DNA of 64,000 nucleotides from Poa pratensis (taxonomy: Eukaryota > Streptophyta > Magnoliopsida > Poales > Poaceae): the NCBI GenBank assembly GCA_947311845.1, contig CAMZMU010000062.1:46582030-46646029 (forward strand). Direction: 5' to 3'. This document shows positions 21,935-34,740 of the stretch, one piece after another. Positions within the stretch are counted from its first letter, which is position 1. Each line of letters starts with the position of its first letter. The position numbers and the translations under genes are program-made. Under the pieces are notes generated by a model that saw nothing but the letters and a program-made list of their open reading frames with translations, did no database searches and was not told the origin of the DNA.

Positions 21935-24900
21935 TTTTTTTGATGGTGTAAAATTGTTTTAGGATTTATTTTGCTTAAATACATGTGTATAAAATATGAT
22001 CATGAGGAAGAAGTCTCAAAATACAATAATTATGAAGCATCGTACTTTAAAAATAAGAATTCATAAGAGGTAGTTGTTTGCTCCCATTATGGTAAAAAAC
22101 ACTTGCAGGCCAAACTATCCATGCATAGGAAGAAACTAATGCCAATAAAACAATTAGCAATAAAGAAATATATAGAGAAAATCCAGAAATTTAAGTGAGA
22201 GACTTAACTTTCTAAAAAGGCACAATATATATTCTTTAGGAGCAAAGAAATTATGCCAGCAAGAGATCTGATCCTTGGAGAGAAATAAAGTAAATTTAAA
22301 CATATTATATAAGATGGATGGTTGCAGATAAACCTCAATCAGGTAAATGAAAAGGCCATTATTTAACTTGAACTGCATACTCCATTTTAGTACACACATA
22401 CGTGGATAGTAGACAAACATATTGTTTACATCCTTCTTTTCAAACGCCTGTAATCGTAAATGTGTCATCAAAATTACATCTAGAGCTACATCTTCAATGA
22501 TCTGTAAATAAGATGACATTTTTTTTTCAACACACATTGTTTAGGACTACATCATATAGAAAAGCACATATGTACTTTACAGTTGTAAGTACAGATTGTT
22601 AGAGTAATTTTCACACAGATAAGGAGTATGATTATTGTGATATTTGAGTCACGTGTCAATCATTTCAATGCCAGGCTAGCTATTTCTGCAGTTGTAAGCA
22701 CAGTTTTTTCATTGCTCTTGTCTTGAAGAAGAGATGATGCTATTCAGATTCAGAGAAATGTAGTAATAGTATCATAATTCTGCAGATCTACCTACAATAC
22801 TTTGCACACTATTTCCACATCTCTATGCATATATGTCCATGCAGAATATCATAGTAAGCAAGGAACTATAAAAGTCGTACATAGAAAATTAGTTGTAGCA
22901 GATAACCTTGCTTCTAAGCAGCCCTATATTTTGCGACCATAGTGGAGCAAGTCATCTTATGGATAGCCAAGAGATCAGTTTTCCCTCCAAGTTCCTGCTA
23001 ACTCATGAACATTGTAGCTGGACCGTCATACGAAGATGGGATATTTTCCAGTAATCAAATTTTTTAACCTGAAAACAAATAGTATCAGTGAGAAACCATC
23101 AGCTCATGCCACATGGCATTCCTCTTATACCAAATGTCGACAACTGAACACAAAGAAAGTCTTTTTGAAAAAAATCTAGATAGAATGTGCATCACTGTGA
23201 ATAATTTTCATAAGCAGCGTACCAAATATGGTTTCAACGATTAGCATGCCATACAACAAAGATAAAGATAGCAACAAAGTGAAAATATTAATTCCATCTC
23301 CAGAATGGCTGTAAGTGGTGCTCAAATAGTAAACCGAGACGCAAGAGTAAGATAACCTTTGGATTTTGTTTTCATGATCAACACAACAAATTTAGAAGTA
23401 ATATCCTTCTGTGCGGCTTGGAATTCCAACTATTACTGTAAGGGAACACACCTTACTATTTGTTTTAAATTTTTGTTGCATGATGGAGATGACAATAGAC
23501 CTTGTTCCCACAAGGTAGTCAAATATTGTTGTATGTACTTTTAAACGTTATATGTTCCGTAAACACAGTCAAGTGCACAAATAATAAGCTTTTGGATTTA
23601 TAATAAATGTTCATTTGTTCAATTATAAACCAGATGTTCATTTGTATGGTAACCTATAGAACCAGACTTTGCGAGCACGTATGTGTATTTTTATGTTTGT
23701 GCAGATTAAAGTGATAGTCGATATATTATGGCAAACAGATATTAGAAATGCAGCATAGCAAGAAAACATTAAAGGGAAGTAATGCCAAAAATTTCAATGT
23801 TTTTTAAGATCTGAGATTGAAGACTATGTGAGGAAAGGCGAAGCACATACATAAACACAGAGGAAGGCATAAGTCGTTTCACATTTCAATACATGGCTGG
23901 TTGGCATAAGTTAATAAGATAAAAATGGTCAGTACCTTAAGCACAATAATAAAACCAATATATTTCATATGTATGAGTGTTCTGGTTATAGGCTTCTGCA
24001 AATTGGAACTTAAAGTAATAAAGTAGACCGAGTATCTAATGTACTGGCTGTGAGCTTCACATGAATAATACGGTGGACAGAGTCACTGGCACAAATTTCT
24101 TTGCACAAGTTGTTGAGCTTCATGTCTAGCTAAATCTTGTGACAACATGGTCAATGATAGTGGAGGAGGATATGAGTAATGAAAACATGAGCATATACAA
24201 AATCTTTCCCCTTAGTATGCTAGTCTCCTTAATTACATGAATTAAAATCCCAAACAACTACAGCGAGCATAATTATCACTACATCTATTAATTCTATATA
24301 GGATTTTCATCAAATACCTTGTACGCAGGTGTTACATCAGCATAGAGCAATGTAGAGGAAGGGGAGGAAGAAAATAAAGAGAAAGAGAGGAGCTGGGTAC
24401 CTGCAAGGGAGCTAGCTGCAGCGAGGTACATGAGAAGTTGAGGCAGCGACTGTGGCATCTGCTTCTCCCTGGATATTTGTGAAGGGACCAGGGTAAGTTC
24501 ACTGCAGCGGCCGCGACTGAGAGAGGACTGGAAGAAGCAGCTAGGATTGTTTCCTCTCCAGCATCCTTCCTCTCTAGCATCCAGATCGGAGAAGACACAC
24601 CCTTTTCGGCTTCTCTGAGATGTACTCCTACTATGAAAATAATTGAAAAGAACATGTTGCGTAACGTAAGCGATGGATTAATAGGCTGGCTAGCAGCATG
24701 CATCGGATGCTTGGCTACCCACGTCCAAGACATAGACTTCCAAGGTGCTCGACGCCTTTTCCCAATAAAAAAAAGCCCAGGGCGCCGGTGCCCATGTATC
24801 CATTCGTATTTCAAGCGTGATGAACTAACGATGATCACAATAACTGAATGTTGCAAACACCCCCACCCCCTTGATGATATGTTTATCACTTCTAAAGAAT

Positions 24901-27717
24901 TTCTGGTTTCGTCGATGGAGGAAAAGAGCACATGGATGAACAACCCACAGCCAACAAAAATAAATCCCATAGAACTGAAACAATCATAGGCTGCCTGCGA
25001 TGACGCAGTCTGCAGTCCCAGCTATAACATCTTCAGAATTTCACCATACTCGTATATATTGTATTAAAATTTCTACCTGCTCATCATCTATTTGCAAATT
25101 CGGATAAACCTACTTATCGACCCAGGGGCGGATCTAGACGGTGCGCCGCCAGAAATTGGAAAGGTCCCTGTTGTCCCCAATTGATCTCAACTCCAACCAC
25201 CAGAACTGGAACCCAAGCAACACTACAGCAAAAAGAACAATCAACCACAAAGACACAACTAAATAGAGCTAGCCCCGCAACCGAATCAGCCAGTTCACCT
25301 CCTTAATCACTATATAGAGCCCAACCAGATCAGTGAAAAAATATGGCAAAGGAGCACACTGATTATTTTCTTAGCTGAGCAACAACGTACAGCTAGGCCA
25401 AATATGATCTGTCCATCTCCATGCAATGTTCCTTCCATTGATTGGGCTAAACTATCGAGCATTCGGCTCATAGAAAATAATCTAACAGTGATGCCTAATT
25501 TTAGAGGATGATTATGAGCTTGAGCAACGTGGAACACGACAATAAGTGCAAAATATGGGATGAATGGCGAGCAATAAGCAACACAAACCTCCCCGCTCTC
25601 CAGCATTTTAAGCTGCTCTTTCAACTCATCCTCTATGTGCTCAACCTGAATAAAACAAAAAGAACCTATAAGATGTCATGCTACCTACAGATAAAATTTT
25701 GACAATAGATGAAAGGACTGCATCAATCAGCAGAGGCCAAATCTGCTCTTTCAACATTTCTTTGTCGTAGAGAGAGTGCACAAGCGTTGATGAATATGTA
25801 TTGCAGCATCCTATTGGACTTGCACATGCATTTGCACATAACATGGGGAAACAAATTTGCACGCACGCACGCGAGAAGAGCAGAAGGACTTGAACAAACC
25901 TGAGTTGGTGTGGATGTGGTGGATCCTTCTTGTCCCTGTGCTGGAAGACGGCCGGTGCATCTGGGCAAGTCGGAGAGCACAGCGACGGCGCATCTGGTCA
26001 GCTCCTCATCCCTGTGCTGGAAGACGACAGCTTTTCTGCTCCGCGTGGACGCTATCAGCAGCCGCAGCTCGGAGTATGGATTTCCTACGGCCGGCCGGAC
26101 GTATCCCCGCACAAAAATCAGCAGTAATCCGAGATGAGAGGTGTAGGACGGTAAATCGGGGCTAGGACTTACGGATGTGAGCAGGCCGTGACGCGCCATG
26201 GGTCGCCGTCGTGGATGGAGGTTACAGCTCCCTCCGGCGTGGACTCGCTCTGACGAAACGGATCGAGTCAGCCGACGGCGCACGAGGGTGGCTCCTCGTG
26301 AGGCTCAGGGTGGGGCGCGCGAGAGTTGAGATGGGCCACCCGGCGAAGAAGAGCGGGGACGGCGACGCGCGTGAGAGGCCGGAGGAGAGATGGAGGCGCC
26401 GACAACTTGGGCGGCACAGCGGCAGAGGAGAGGGATTGTGGTGGCGGCGGCGTTGCACACGGACGCATCAGGCGAGGAAGAGCGAATCGCCGGGTAGGAA
26501 TGGAGAGGACCGCGAGGCGCGTCCTTCGCGCCACAGCACGGCGACGGAGGTGGCCGGACCTCGCCGGATTGAAGCGGCGACGGCGGCGGCGACCAGAGGC
26601 GCGGGAGCGAGAGCGAGAGGAGAGAGGAGAGCGCGAGTGGCGTGTTTGCAGAAAAGTCCTTCAGTTTCTAGATATTACAAATAGGTCCCTCCGCGCGGCA
26701 CTGATTAACACTGTACGTTACGGCGGCGGCATCGGCGCCGCGCGGGGAAGAGAGAGAGGGAGGAGGACGTGTGTACGTTTTGCAGAAAAGTCCTCCACGA
26801 TTTTTGTAATTACGGATTACTCCTTTTGTTCGTAAATATGTGGGCTGTGGTAGTGGACTGCGGGTTTGATATCTGGTTTTGATAGGGGTGTTTTTGCAAA
26901 AACATCACGGTGTGCTCTATGGACCGTCCGATCGGCGGAGAACGGTGTGGATTGTAGAACTGTTCTTTACTGTTTCTGGAACAGTACCTACTGTAGCAGG
27001 AACAGTGCGTCGATCGCTCTCCGCTCGTGAAAGGTTCCTTCTTTCATATAGTTAGTGATTGCTATAGGCATGTTTCGTCTGTACTTACAGTAGTAGTAGG
27101 ATAGACTTATTATGAATGTCTGTATGATGGCTTAATTATAGTGAAATATATACAGTACTATTTTTTGTCAAGTTTCAGCAGTGTAGTGTGATGCTGCCTG
27201 CACTGCAATGCTTGCTCTTGCTGAATCATTTTGGAAGTTTCAGCATCAAGATTCAGGCAGGGTGACGAAACTAAGTTGAGAAATACTGTGTGTCAGTTGG
27301 GGTACCAAGATGTTGTGACTCGACGTATGAGTATTGATCTGGATCAGAGGGGGTAAAGTATGGCATGGAGGTTAAGAAGATAGCAGCAGGGAGAACGTTC
27401 AGAGTCCATTCACCATCGTTTGCGAATTACACGCAGACAGCCTGACGACGCTGGCCCACTGTCAGTCCTACATAATCAACACGTAGACGATAACTTAGCC
27501 GAATCCCACAGCACATAGGTCGTGGTACACTATGTTACGTTTACGCCTTCGTCTTGGTAACACGGCCACGCTTCTCTCTTCATATTTTTTTGCGGTCATG
27601 TGATTATTCATGCTGAGTTCTGAAAAGTATCTCAAATCACTTTTCTTTTCTTGTATAATAACAGTTGGATTAACATGCCACTGCAGAAATAGAACGTTAT
27701 ACATAGTATCGTCTCTT
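21935..27717. other. Gene-poor tract, probably Helitron body plus flanks
   Basis: AT-rich to about 24,300, with no recognisable domain. GC-rich leader-like blocks at 24,360-24,600 and 25,870-26,700 have donor-like sites, e.g. a minus-strand ATG at 26,202 ending CTCACATCC/GTAAGT. The phrase CGTCTTCCAGCACAGGGA occurs twice (25,934 and 26,011 on the minus strand). TTTGCAGAAAAGTCCT occurs twice (26,645 and 26,780), near CTACTGTAGCAGGAACAGTG (26,989). The 212-residue frame at 24,332-24,970 shows no family features. Confidence 0.35.
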
Positions 27718-27770
27718 CTCTCCCATCTACTCTTCTCTTCTCTTCTCTGCTCTCCTCTCTTCTCTCCTAT
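27718..27770. repeat. CT-rich microsatellite (TCTTC/TCTCC)
   Basis: An imperfect pyrimidine tract of CTCTTCTCTTCTC type directly beside the Helitron D 3' end. Confidence 0.8.
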
Positions 27771-27803
27771 CTAAACTAGTTAAATGCCCGTGCGTTGCCA
27801 CGG

Positions 27804-28484
27804 TCCATCAAATTTATTTTGTTTCCATACATGTAAACATAATACTTTAGAAAAAATAACCTAAAGCGTTGATGATTTGGGAATGAAGGGTGGCCACAGT
27901 TCACTTCGCTGGCATGATATCGGTCTAGATTTAACATCTTGATCAATTAGTTTCACAAGCGTACTGTATATGTCTGTTATGGAAAAAACAATTGCTAAAG
28001 TCATCCTTTGTAACAGGTAAAAACATAATATATGTATTTGGTTCTCTTACAGAAGAGATGAAAAAGAGTAGAAAAAGGTATTTTTATGGAGAACATTATC
28101 TTAGCTGCTTCAAGGGCAAAGACAGCTCCAACAGGCCTTTGCAAATTGGTAACTGAAAGAAAGGTGATCTCTTGAATCAGGGGCCTAGAGTCCACACATC
28201 ACACAGAAGTTTAATTGCAGGAAGAAAATCTTCATCAGTAACATGGCTGACTACCAGGACATGAACCTGAAAATATCATGTTGGGAAGTAAAAATAAGAA
28301 CAGCAAATGTAACAAAAAAATCCATTAAGTCATTACCTTTTGTGCAATGGACCAAGGACCAAGGCCATGCAGGTAAAATGCAGAGATGAGAGCATGCAAA
28401 ATAATGCAAATAAAGCATATCAACCTTCTTGCCTACAAACTGGATTCTAATTTGTGAAATACTGAAGATCACGAGGCCTCGTTG
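27804..28484 (-). other. Exon-like gene fragment in Helitron D
   Basis: On the minus strand, after a CAG acceptor (about 28,262), a stretch reads VHVLVVSHVTDEDFLPAIKL then LLCDVWTLGP and a stop. A second stretch reads FLSVTNLQRPVGAVFALEAA. Both look like host exons but I cannot name the source gene. Confidence 0.3.
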
Positions 28485-28517
28485 ATGATTGTAGATTGAT
28501 TGAATCATATGTATTGA

Positions 28518-31418
28518 TTATGTCGGAGAAGCAGGGACGTCATACATCGATGGAGTGATGGCGTGGTAGACATGTTGGGGCGGTCGAACTCCAAGAGGAC
28601 CAGGCGATCCCGTTGCTGGACGAAGGCCAGGGTTCCATGAGCCTGAGTAAGCAGGTGGTGCACCGTATGGAGAAGGGGCCGTCCATGGCATCGGCCAAAC
28701 CTGAACGAGACCAGTCCAGGGATCATGAGGAGGGCGCCATGCTGACGGATCCTTTGGCGATGCAGATGATGAAGAGTTGCCGGTGGAGGGCGTGCTGCGA
28801 GGCTGCGGCGGCTTGTAGATGGGGTTCTTGCCGCGATAATTAGGGCTTGGCCGCCAGCCCGGAGGTGGTTGCATAGCTGGCAATGGCGCTGGTGTGGGAG
28901 GCACGGGTGACACGACAGGCGTAGGGGCGGGAGGCCGGGCGGCTGTGTGAAAGACCTGAGGACGAGCTACTTTGCGAGTTTGAGTCGTGGCCTCGAGTTG
29001 TAACATAGATCGAACTTCAGCAAACGTCGGACGGGGCCGCATCATTGGGATGAAAGCAACTTGCTTGTCGAACTGCTCGCCGAGTCCAACTAGAAGGGCG
29101 TTGATGAGAGTGCGATCATCGACGCGGTCGCCAAGCTCCCGGAGCTCATCTCCGATGGCTTTGATCCTCTGGCAGAAGACAGAAACGGTTGAGTCTCCTT
29201 GCACAATGGTGTGTAGCTCCGTGTGCAGCGTGTTGATGCATGTAAAATGCATACATGAACTTTGCACTTTAATTGCTTATATTTCAATCATATTTGCATC
29301 ATCTAAGGGTTATATCAATGTTTTATCATGATTTTGGAAATATCTCAATGATTTCCTATTTTTATGGAATTAACCCTGCACAGGCAGAAAACCCCGTTTT
29401 CTTATTTTAATGTTTCAGGGACCCAAACGTCAATGAAATCACCTGGAAATTTACGGGCGTCAATATTTGGAAGGAAGAAGACCTGTGGGCAAAGGAAGCG
29501 AACAAACGGAGGTCCGAGGACCAAACGGGGGTGGCCCACGCGGCCAGGTACTGTGGCCACGTGGGGCCCACTCGTTTGGCCCTCGTGGCTCCGTTGCCGT
29601 CGATCTTCGCTCCACCGACATAGTTTTGACCTAAAAACGCCTATAAAAAAGGTCCCCCGACGTTCTCTGGAAGGAGCGCCGCACAAACACAGAAACACCG
29701 AAACGGAGATCAGGAGCTGCAGATTGGAGGGGGAAAACTCCGGCGGGGCGCTGCCGGCGTGGTCTCCATCTTCTCCATCGACTTCTCCACCGTCTCCATG
29801 ATGAAGAGGGAGTAGTCCACCTCTGGACTATGGGTTTGTGGAAGTAACTTATATATCTCTCCTCTCTTGAGCTTCACTAATTAGCACCGTATGAGCTGCT
29901 GAACATGATTACGGTCACCGTTGTAATACCTTTGTGGTGGATCTTTATGAGTTAATATATGTTTGAGATTGCAATGTTTGTTTCAGTTATGAGTATAGAT
30001 GCATATTATGTACCCCGTTCTTGTCTACTTGTTTTGATCAAGCATGTTTATGAGAGCGTGTGTGGGGGAACGTGTGCATTAGTTGGAGTAACGGGGGGTG
30101 GCTAGTGCAGTGAACGTGAGAGAAAGTTCTGCGATCCACTTTGGTATCTTTACCTTACTTTGTTGCCTCACTAGGGATAAACTAAAATACCATGCTACCG
30201 GGGATGTGGGCGTGACCATTGCCACTACTCCATGACTAGATCTAGCATGTTCTTATTTTCACTTCATGTCATGATACTTAATGCTATACTCTGAGTTATC
30301 TTAATTACTGAGGTGTTATAATTTAGTTCGCATCTTGGTGGAGTATAAGAGAGGTTAATAACCAAAAGATCTCTATGTTAGGACGTGATGCCCATATATC
30401 TAAGTAACTTGTTATCAAACCCTGTGTTGCAATCTCATATGTTAACTATGTGTGTTCCATTGTCTACCACTTTATAAAGAGAGAGTGCATTTGTGAAACC
30501 ATGAACCCCAGTCCATTTTTAATCATAAGAAACACATTTCCAACACCATATACCACTTTTCTATTTTCAGCCATCATTAAATCCGAAAATACAAAAATAC
30601 TTTTCATCTTGCATACATCATTTAAAAACCCAAAAATATCATTTATCATTGCATCCACCATCATTGCATATTTATTTCTTGTTTGCATTGCATAACTATC
30701 CTGATATCATTCTTACACCTTGTGCTTGACAACCACAGGTGAGGTTGAGGACCAAAACATCTAACCTTGTTTTGTAGGTAACCAAAAGAAGGATAAGAAG
30801 ATAAATCTACCACTTCAGATTCCCCGAGAGTTCGATATTAAACCCTCGAGTCACCCCTCGTGGGGAAAACTGTCTTCCACTTACTATACACTCTGCACTT
30901 GGAGTCTCAACCTAATCCCGTTTATTTGTGCAGGCATCAAGACTTGCTCTCCGGGATCATCACGTGTTGGCGCGGGCGTCGCTATTGTCCTGAAAGAGCT
31001 GACGGAGGGAGGCCCAGAGCTCGGCGGCGGATGCATCGTCGTTGGAGACGAGGTTGAATATCTCGGTGGTGATGCGGGTGTAAATCCATTGGATGATGGC
31101 AAGATCGTCGGTGACCCAGCGAGGATTGGCGAGTTGGGGAACGGAGGATGTCTCGATGTGGTGGCGCAGGCCGCAGCGGCCGAGATGGATGTGAAAGAGG
31201 TGGCGCCAATGGTAGTAGTTGTGGGTGCTGAGATCAAGGACGACGGGTATAAACGGAGAGACATCGGAGATTGTATCGGCGAGGGAGATCGCCGTGGTTT
31301 GTGGTGGTGGTGGTGGGTATTGGGGAGTGGGAAGTAGAGGAGCGCCGGCGGCTCGGAACTCGGCAAGGGAGAAGAGCCGATGCGCCGGAAGCGGCGGTGG
31401 ATTTGGCGGCGGAGCCAT
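28518..31418 (-). pseudogene. Copia-type gag (UBN2-like), interrupted by solo LTR
   Basis: The ATG is at 31,416-31,418. The first 152 codons run to the insertion (HRLFSLAEFRAAGAPLLP, HNYYHWRHLFHIHLGRCGLR, DDLAIIQWIYTRITTEIFNL, AELWASLRQLFQD). The rest resumes at 29,228 (LHTELHTIVQGDSTVSVFCQ, ELGDRVDDRTLINALLVGLG, RPTFAEVRSMLQLE) and ends in a Pro-rich tail. Excluding the LTR and one TSD copy, the frame is uninterrupted at 388 residues. The features fit the copia gag UBN2/gag_2 family. No CCHC knuckle is visible. The stop codon TAA lies across the junction with the truncated 3' LTR, where pol would normally follow. Confidence 0.82.
29234..30962 (+). mobile_element. Solo LTR, gypsy-type, related to the 53-kb element
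   Basis: 1,729 bp, starting TGATGCATGTAAAATGC and ending CTCCGGGATCATCA, with a perfect TSD CGTGT (29229-29233 and 30963-30967). The first 550 bp closely match the LTRs at 53,392, 57,829 and 60,255, including CTATAAAAAAGG at about 29,640. The 3' two-thirds differ, so this is a separate subfamily. It sits inside the gag ORF described above. Confidence 0.9.
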
Positions 31419-31441
31419 GGCAGGTGCGGGAAACCTAGACG

Positions 31442-31451
31442 TCTGATACCA
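31442..31451 (-). other. Primer-binding site of gag-only element
   Basis: TGGTATCAGA on the minus strand directly abuts the LTR end ...CTACA. This is the initiator-Met tRNA primer site typical of plant copia elements. Confidence 0.85.
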
Positions 31452-31578
31452 TGTAGATTGATTGAATCGTATGTATTGATTGATTGATACACAAGGGATT
31501 ACATGGTTTATATAGTACATGAGCCAACCGACATAGGGTTTAGGGTTTGGTATCCTAACCGAACACGTATTACTAACA
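31452..31578 (-). repeat. 127-bp 5' LTR of gag-only element
   Basis: Begins TGTTAGTAATACG and ends CAATCTACA on the minus strand, with a TATA box (CTATATAAACC) in the middle. Its last 30 bp recur at 28490-28519 with one mismatch. Confidence 0.85.
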
Positions 31579-31599
31579 ATGATATCGTGTAGGGTGGAC

Positions 31600-34500
31600 T
31601 TTTTTTTAGATAAAGGGCTTTATTACTCAAAAGTTTAAGTATTAAACCCGGGCTCTGCATAACAAATGCACACAGCCGCAATCCAACCGATAATGTAAAA
31701 AGTGCAACAATAGACGAATTAAAATCAGCAGGATAATGTAAAACGCCTTTGACATAGCAAGCTCATCAGGTCCAATCCGGCGATCAAGCGGCCACCCATG
31801 TTGTGAGAAAATGTCTCTTGCCACCTCCTCCAATCTTGCACATGCCTCCGTAAAGAGGTCTCGATGTCCCACGCGCTGTAAGGTGGACCACGTACGGAGA
31901 GTACTCGTGCAACGGTAGAGTACCTGCAAAAGAGAAACATCTTTGTCATTGAAAACCTTGTCATTTCTACTAAGCCAAAGCGACCATATAACGGCAATCG
32001 CTCCCACCCTAATAACCGTTCTTAGCTTTTTATCTATCCCATGCAACCAGTTACCAAAAACATTGTCCACAGACTTGGGTGGATATAAGTTAGACGCTAT
32101 TTGGATAGATGACCATATAGAACGTGCGAAACTACACTCGAAGAATAAGTGTTTTATTATCTCTTGTTTAGGACAGAACACACACTTAGTACTTCCATGC
32201 CAATTCCGTTTGACAAGGTTATCGTTGGTTAAAATGACACCCCTACGAAGATACCACGTAAATACTTTTATCTTAAGTGGAATCTTCATGTGCCATATTT
32301 TTTTATTGTCATCGACTGGAATGTCGGAATGCACAAGCGCCCTATACATGGAATCTACTGAGAATTTTCCGTCCCCGCATAAATTCCACTGAAATTCATC
32401 AGAGCCTTGTGTGAGTTGAACTAATTCCAACCGTGCCAGCAAGGCGTTCCAAGATGCTAATCTCGGACCAATTAAATTTCGTCTGAACGACACATTGGGT
32501 GATGAACACTGCATAACAGTGGCTACAGTGTCCCCTTTATGTCAAACAATATTGTATAGAGCCAGATGTTCTCCCAGAATCTAATTTCCGAGCCATCCTT
32601 AATATTAAATACGCCAAAGCGAAAGAAATGTTTCTTAGTCGCCATTAGGCCGGCCCAAAAATGGGAGTCACCAGGTTTCCAATACACCTGTGATACCGCC
32701 TTTGAACCGATGTATTTTCTTCTAAGAAGAGTTTGCCAAATACCATCTTCGGTTAGCAGTCTAAACAACCACTTCCCTAGGAGGGCCGAATTCTTGATAC
32801 AAAGATCATGAATACCCAGCCCTCCTTGATCTTTAGGTCGGCAAACAACATCCCATTTAGCTAGTCGATATTTCTTTTTCTCGCCATCCCCTTGCCAAAA
32901 GAATCTTGATCGGAAGTAATTCAATTTATTCAAGACACCTTTTGGTAACTGGAAGAAGGATATCATATACAGTACCATGTTTGTAAGTACCGAATTAATG
33001 AGAACCAACCTCCCACCAAGGGACAACAGTTTTCCTTTCCAACTAGACAACCTTGCTTGCAGACGCTCCTCGACATGTCTCCATTCCGCATTAGTCAGTT
33101 TCCGATAATGTATTGGTATACCCAAGTACATTATAGGGAATTGACCCTGCTCACAACCGAATATTTCGGCATACTGAGCAGCTGCGTCCTGTGCCTCGCC
33201 GAAGCAAAACAATTTGCTTTTATGGAAATTGATTTTTAAACCTGATAATTGCTCGAATGCTGACAATATCAATTTCAGATTCGTCGCCTTATCAAGGTCA
33301 TGTTCCATAAAAAGAATTGTATCGTCCGCATATTGAAGTATAGAAAGACCCCCATCAACAAGGTGTGGGACTACCCCCTTCAATTTGGCCATCCGTTTTT
33401 GCCCGTTCAATCATGATGGTCAGCATATCAACCACTATATTAAATAGTATAGGCGATAGAGGATCACCTTGCCTTAAACCTTTTTTTGTCTGGAAGTAGT
33501 GGCCGACGTCATCATTGACTTTTATCGCCACGCTTCCCCCGGCAACAAAGTTATGTATCCATTCGCACCACTCATCGGAGAACCCTTTCATTCTCAGAGT
33601 TTGTAGCAGGAAAGGCCACTTTACTTTGTCATACGCTTTTTCAAAGTCGATTTAAATATTACCCCATTAAGTTTCTTCGTGTGCATCTCATGTACGGTTT
33701 CGTGGAGAACCACAACCCCGTCTAGAATATTCCTCCCTTGCATGAAAGCAGTTTGGGTAGGCTTTACCACATGATCTGCTACCAAATTTAACCTAATAGT
33801 TGCCACTTTTGTAAAGATCTTGAAGCTAACATTCAGGAGGCATATTGGCCGATACTGTTGTATCCTCTCAGCCGCCTGAGTCTTAGGTAACAAGACGATT
33901 TCCCCAAAATTTAGGCGAAAAAGCTCGAGTTGTCCAGCATGTAAACAACCGAATAACTCGAACAAATCAGACTTAATGGTTTCCAAAAAATGCTGGTAGA
34001 ACTCAGCTGGGAATCCATCAGGCCCGGGTGCCTTATTATACTCCATTTGGAAAACCGCCTTGCTAATCTCTTCTTCAGAGAAGGGTGCGATGAGCAAGTT
34101 GTTTTCCTCCGGAGTAACTTGGGTAATATCATCTGTTCGCGTCTCATCAAGAGTGAAGTTTCCTTCCTCCGGAGCACCGAACAGACCTTTATAGTAGTCA
34201 GTAATATAATCTTTGAGCTTGTCCTGTCCCTCGATCAGACCCTCATCCTGATGAAGAGAATGAATGAGTTTTCTCCTATGTCTGCCATTAGCGACATTGT
34301 GGAAGTACCGCGTGTTCGAATCCCCTTGCGGAATGAACTGAGCCTTAGATCTTTGGTACCATTTAAGCTCTTCTTCTCGCAACATCTGTCCTACTTGCTC
34401 ATTCGAGTGCCGTTTGAGGTCACTCTCATGCGCTGATAAGGGACACGATTCCGCAAGTTTATCGAGCTCATCTATGATTGAGCACAGACGCTCCTTTTCT

Positions 34501-34740
34501 TTTTTGAGCACCCCGGTTGTGTGTCTTGCCCATCCTCGCAGGAATGTACGCAAATTGCGTATCTTACCATTCCACCTTTGGATAGCAGTGACGCCCACAA
34601 CCGGTTGAGCCCAAATCCTTTTAACCAAATCATCAAAACCATCGCGCAACAGCCGGGTGGACTGGTAAGACAAAGATAGACGATACATGTAGTTGTTGTC
34701 CATCATTGCTTTCAAGTTTGATCCACTGGTAGTTGTTAGT
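31600..34740 (-). mobile_element. LINE (L1-type), 5'-truncated
   Basis: On the minus strand it ends with CTTTATC and a short A run (31607-31600). It keeps reverse transcriptase and downstream finger regions but lacks ORF1 and the endonuclease, the usual outcome of incomplete target-primed reverse transcription. The 5' break near 34,735 is approximate; no convincing target-site duplication was found. Confidence 0.85.
31642..34715 (-). pseudogene. LINE reverse transcriptase ORF2 remnant
   Basis: Segments in order: a linker with EELKWYQRSKAQFIPQGDSN and TRYFHNVANGRHRRKLIHSL, then RT motifs KAPGPDGFPAEFYQHF, LLPKTQAAERIQQYRPICLL, AFMQGRNILDGVVVLHE, KKGLRQGDPLSPILFN and the catalytic LQYADDTILFME, then LGIPIHYRKLTNAEW, and a zf-RVT region (HMKIPLKIKVFTWYLRRGVI, KCVFCPKQEIIKHLFFECSF). 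Frame changes near 33,650 and 33,400 and a stop near 32,523 inactivate it. The YADD pair is intact. Confidence 0.9.

Larger units (their letters stand above)
28490..31578 (-). mobile_element. Gag-only copia-type element (TR-GAG-like), split
   Basis: The TSD ATGAT (28485-28489 and 31579-31583) brackets the whole unit. Reading leftward it has a 127-bp 5' LTR (31578-31452) with TATATAAA, an adjacent primer site TGGTATCAGA, a gag ORF, and then only the last 30 bp of the 3' LTR (28519-28490). Pol is absent. Without the nested solo LTR it is about 1.36 kb. It matches the concept of terminal-repeat retrotransposons with a GAG domain, which depend on proteins from other elements. Confidence 0.85.

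Noticed and set aside
24332..24970. 212-residue minus-strand open frame
   Set aside because: No domain, no splice or promoter context, Ser/Leu-rich by composition; probably chance.
27168..27270. Possible microRNA precursor (GATGCTGCCTGCACTGCAATG)
   Set aside because: No clean fold-back arm was found and it matches no plant miRNA that I recognise.
29364..29801. Repeated 100-157-residue frames starting MELTLHRQKTPFSYF (also at 53,522 and 57,957)
   Set aside because: They lie wholly inside LTRs, across the TATA box and leader; shadows of LTR sequence.
30884..31492. Second minus-strand frame (202 residues) over the gag region
   Set aside because: Out of frame with the gag domain; Ser/Pro/His-rich shadow of GC-rich coding DNA.
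31570..31600. Shared TSD between gag-only element and LINE
   Set aside because: ATGAT belongs to the gag-only element; the LINE starts 16 bp away and no matching repeat was seen at its 5' end.
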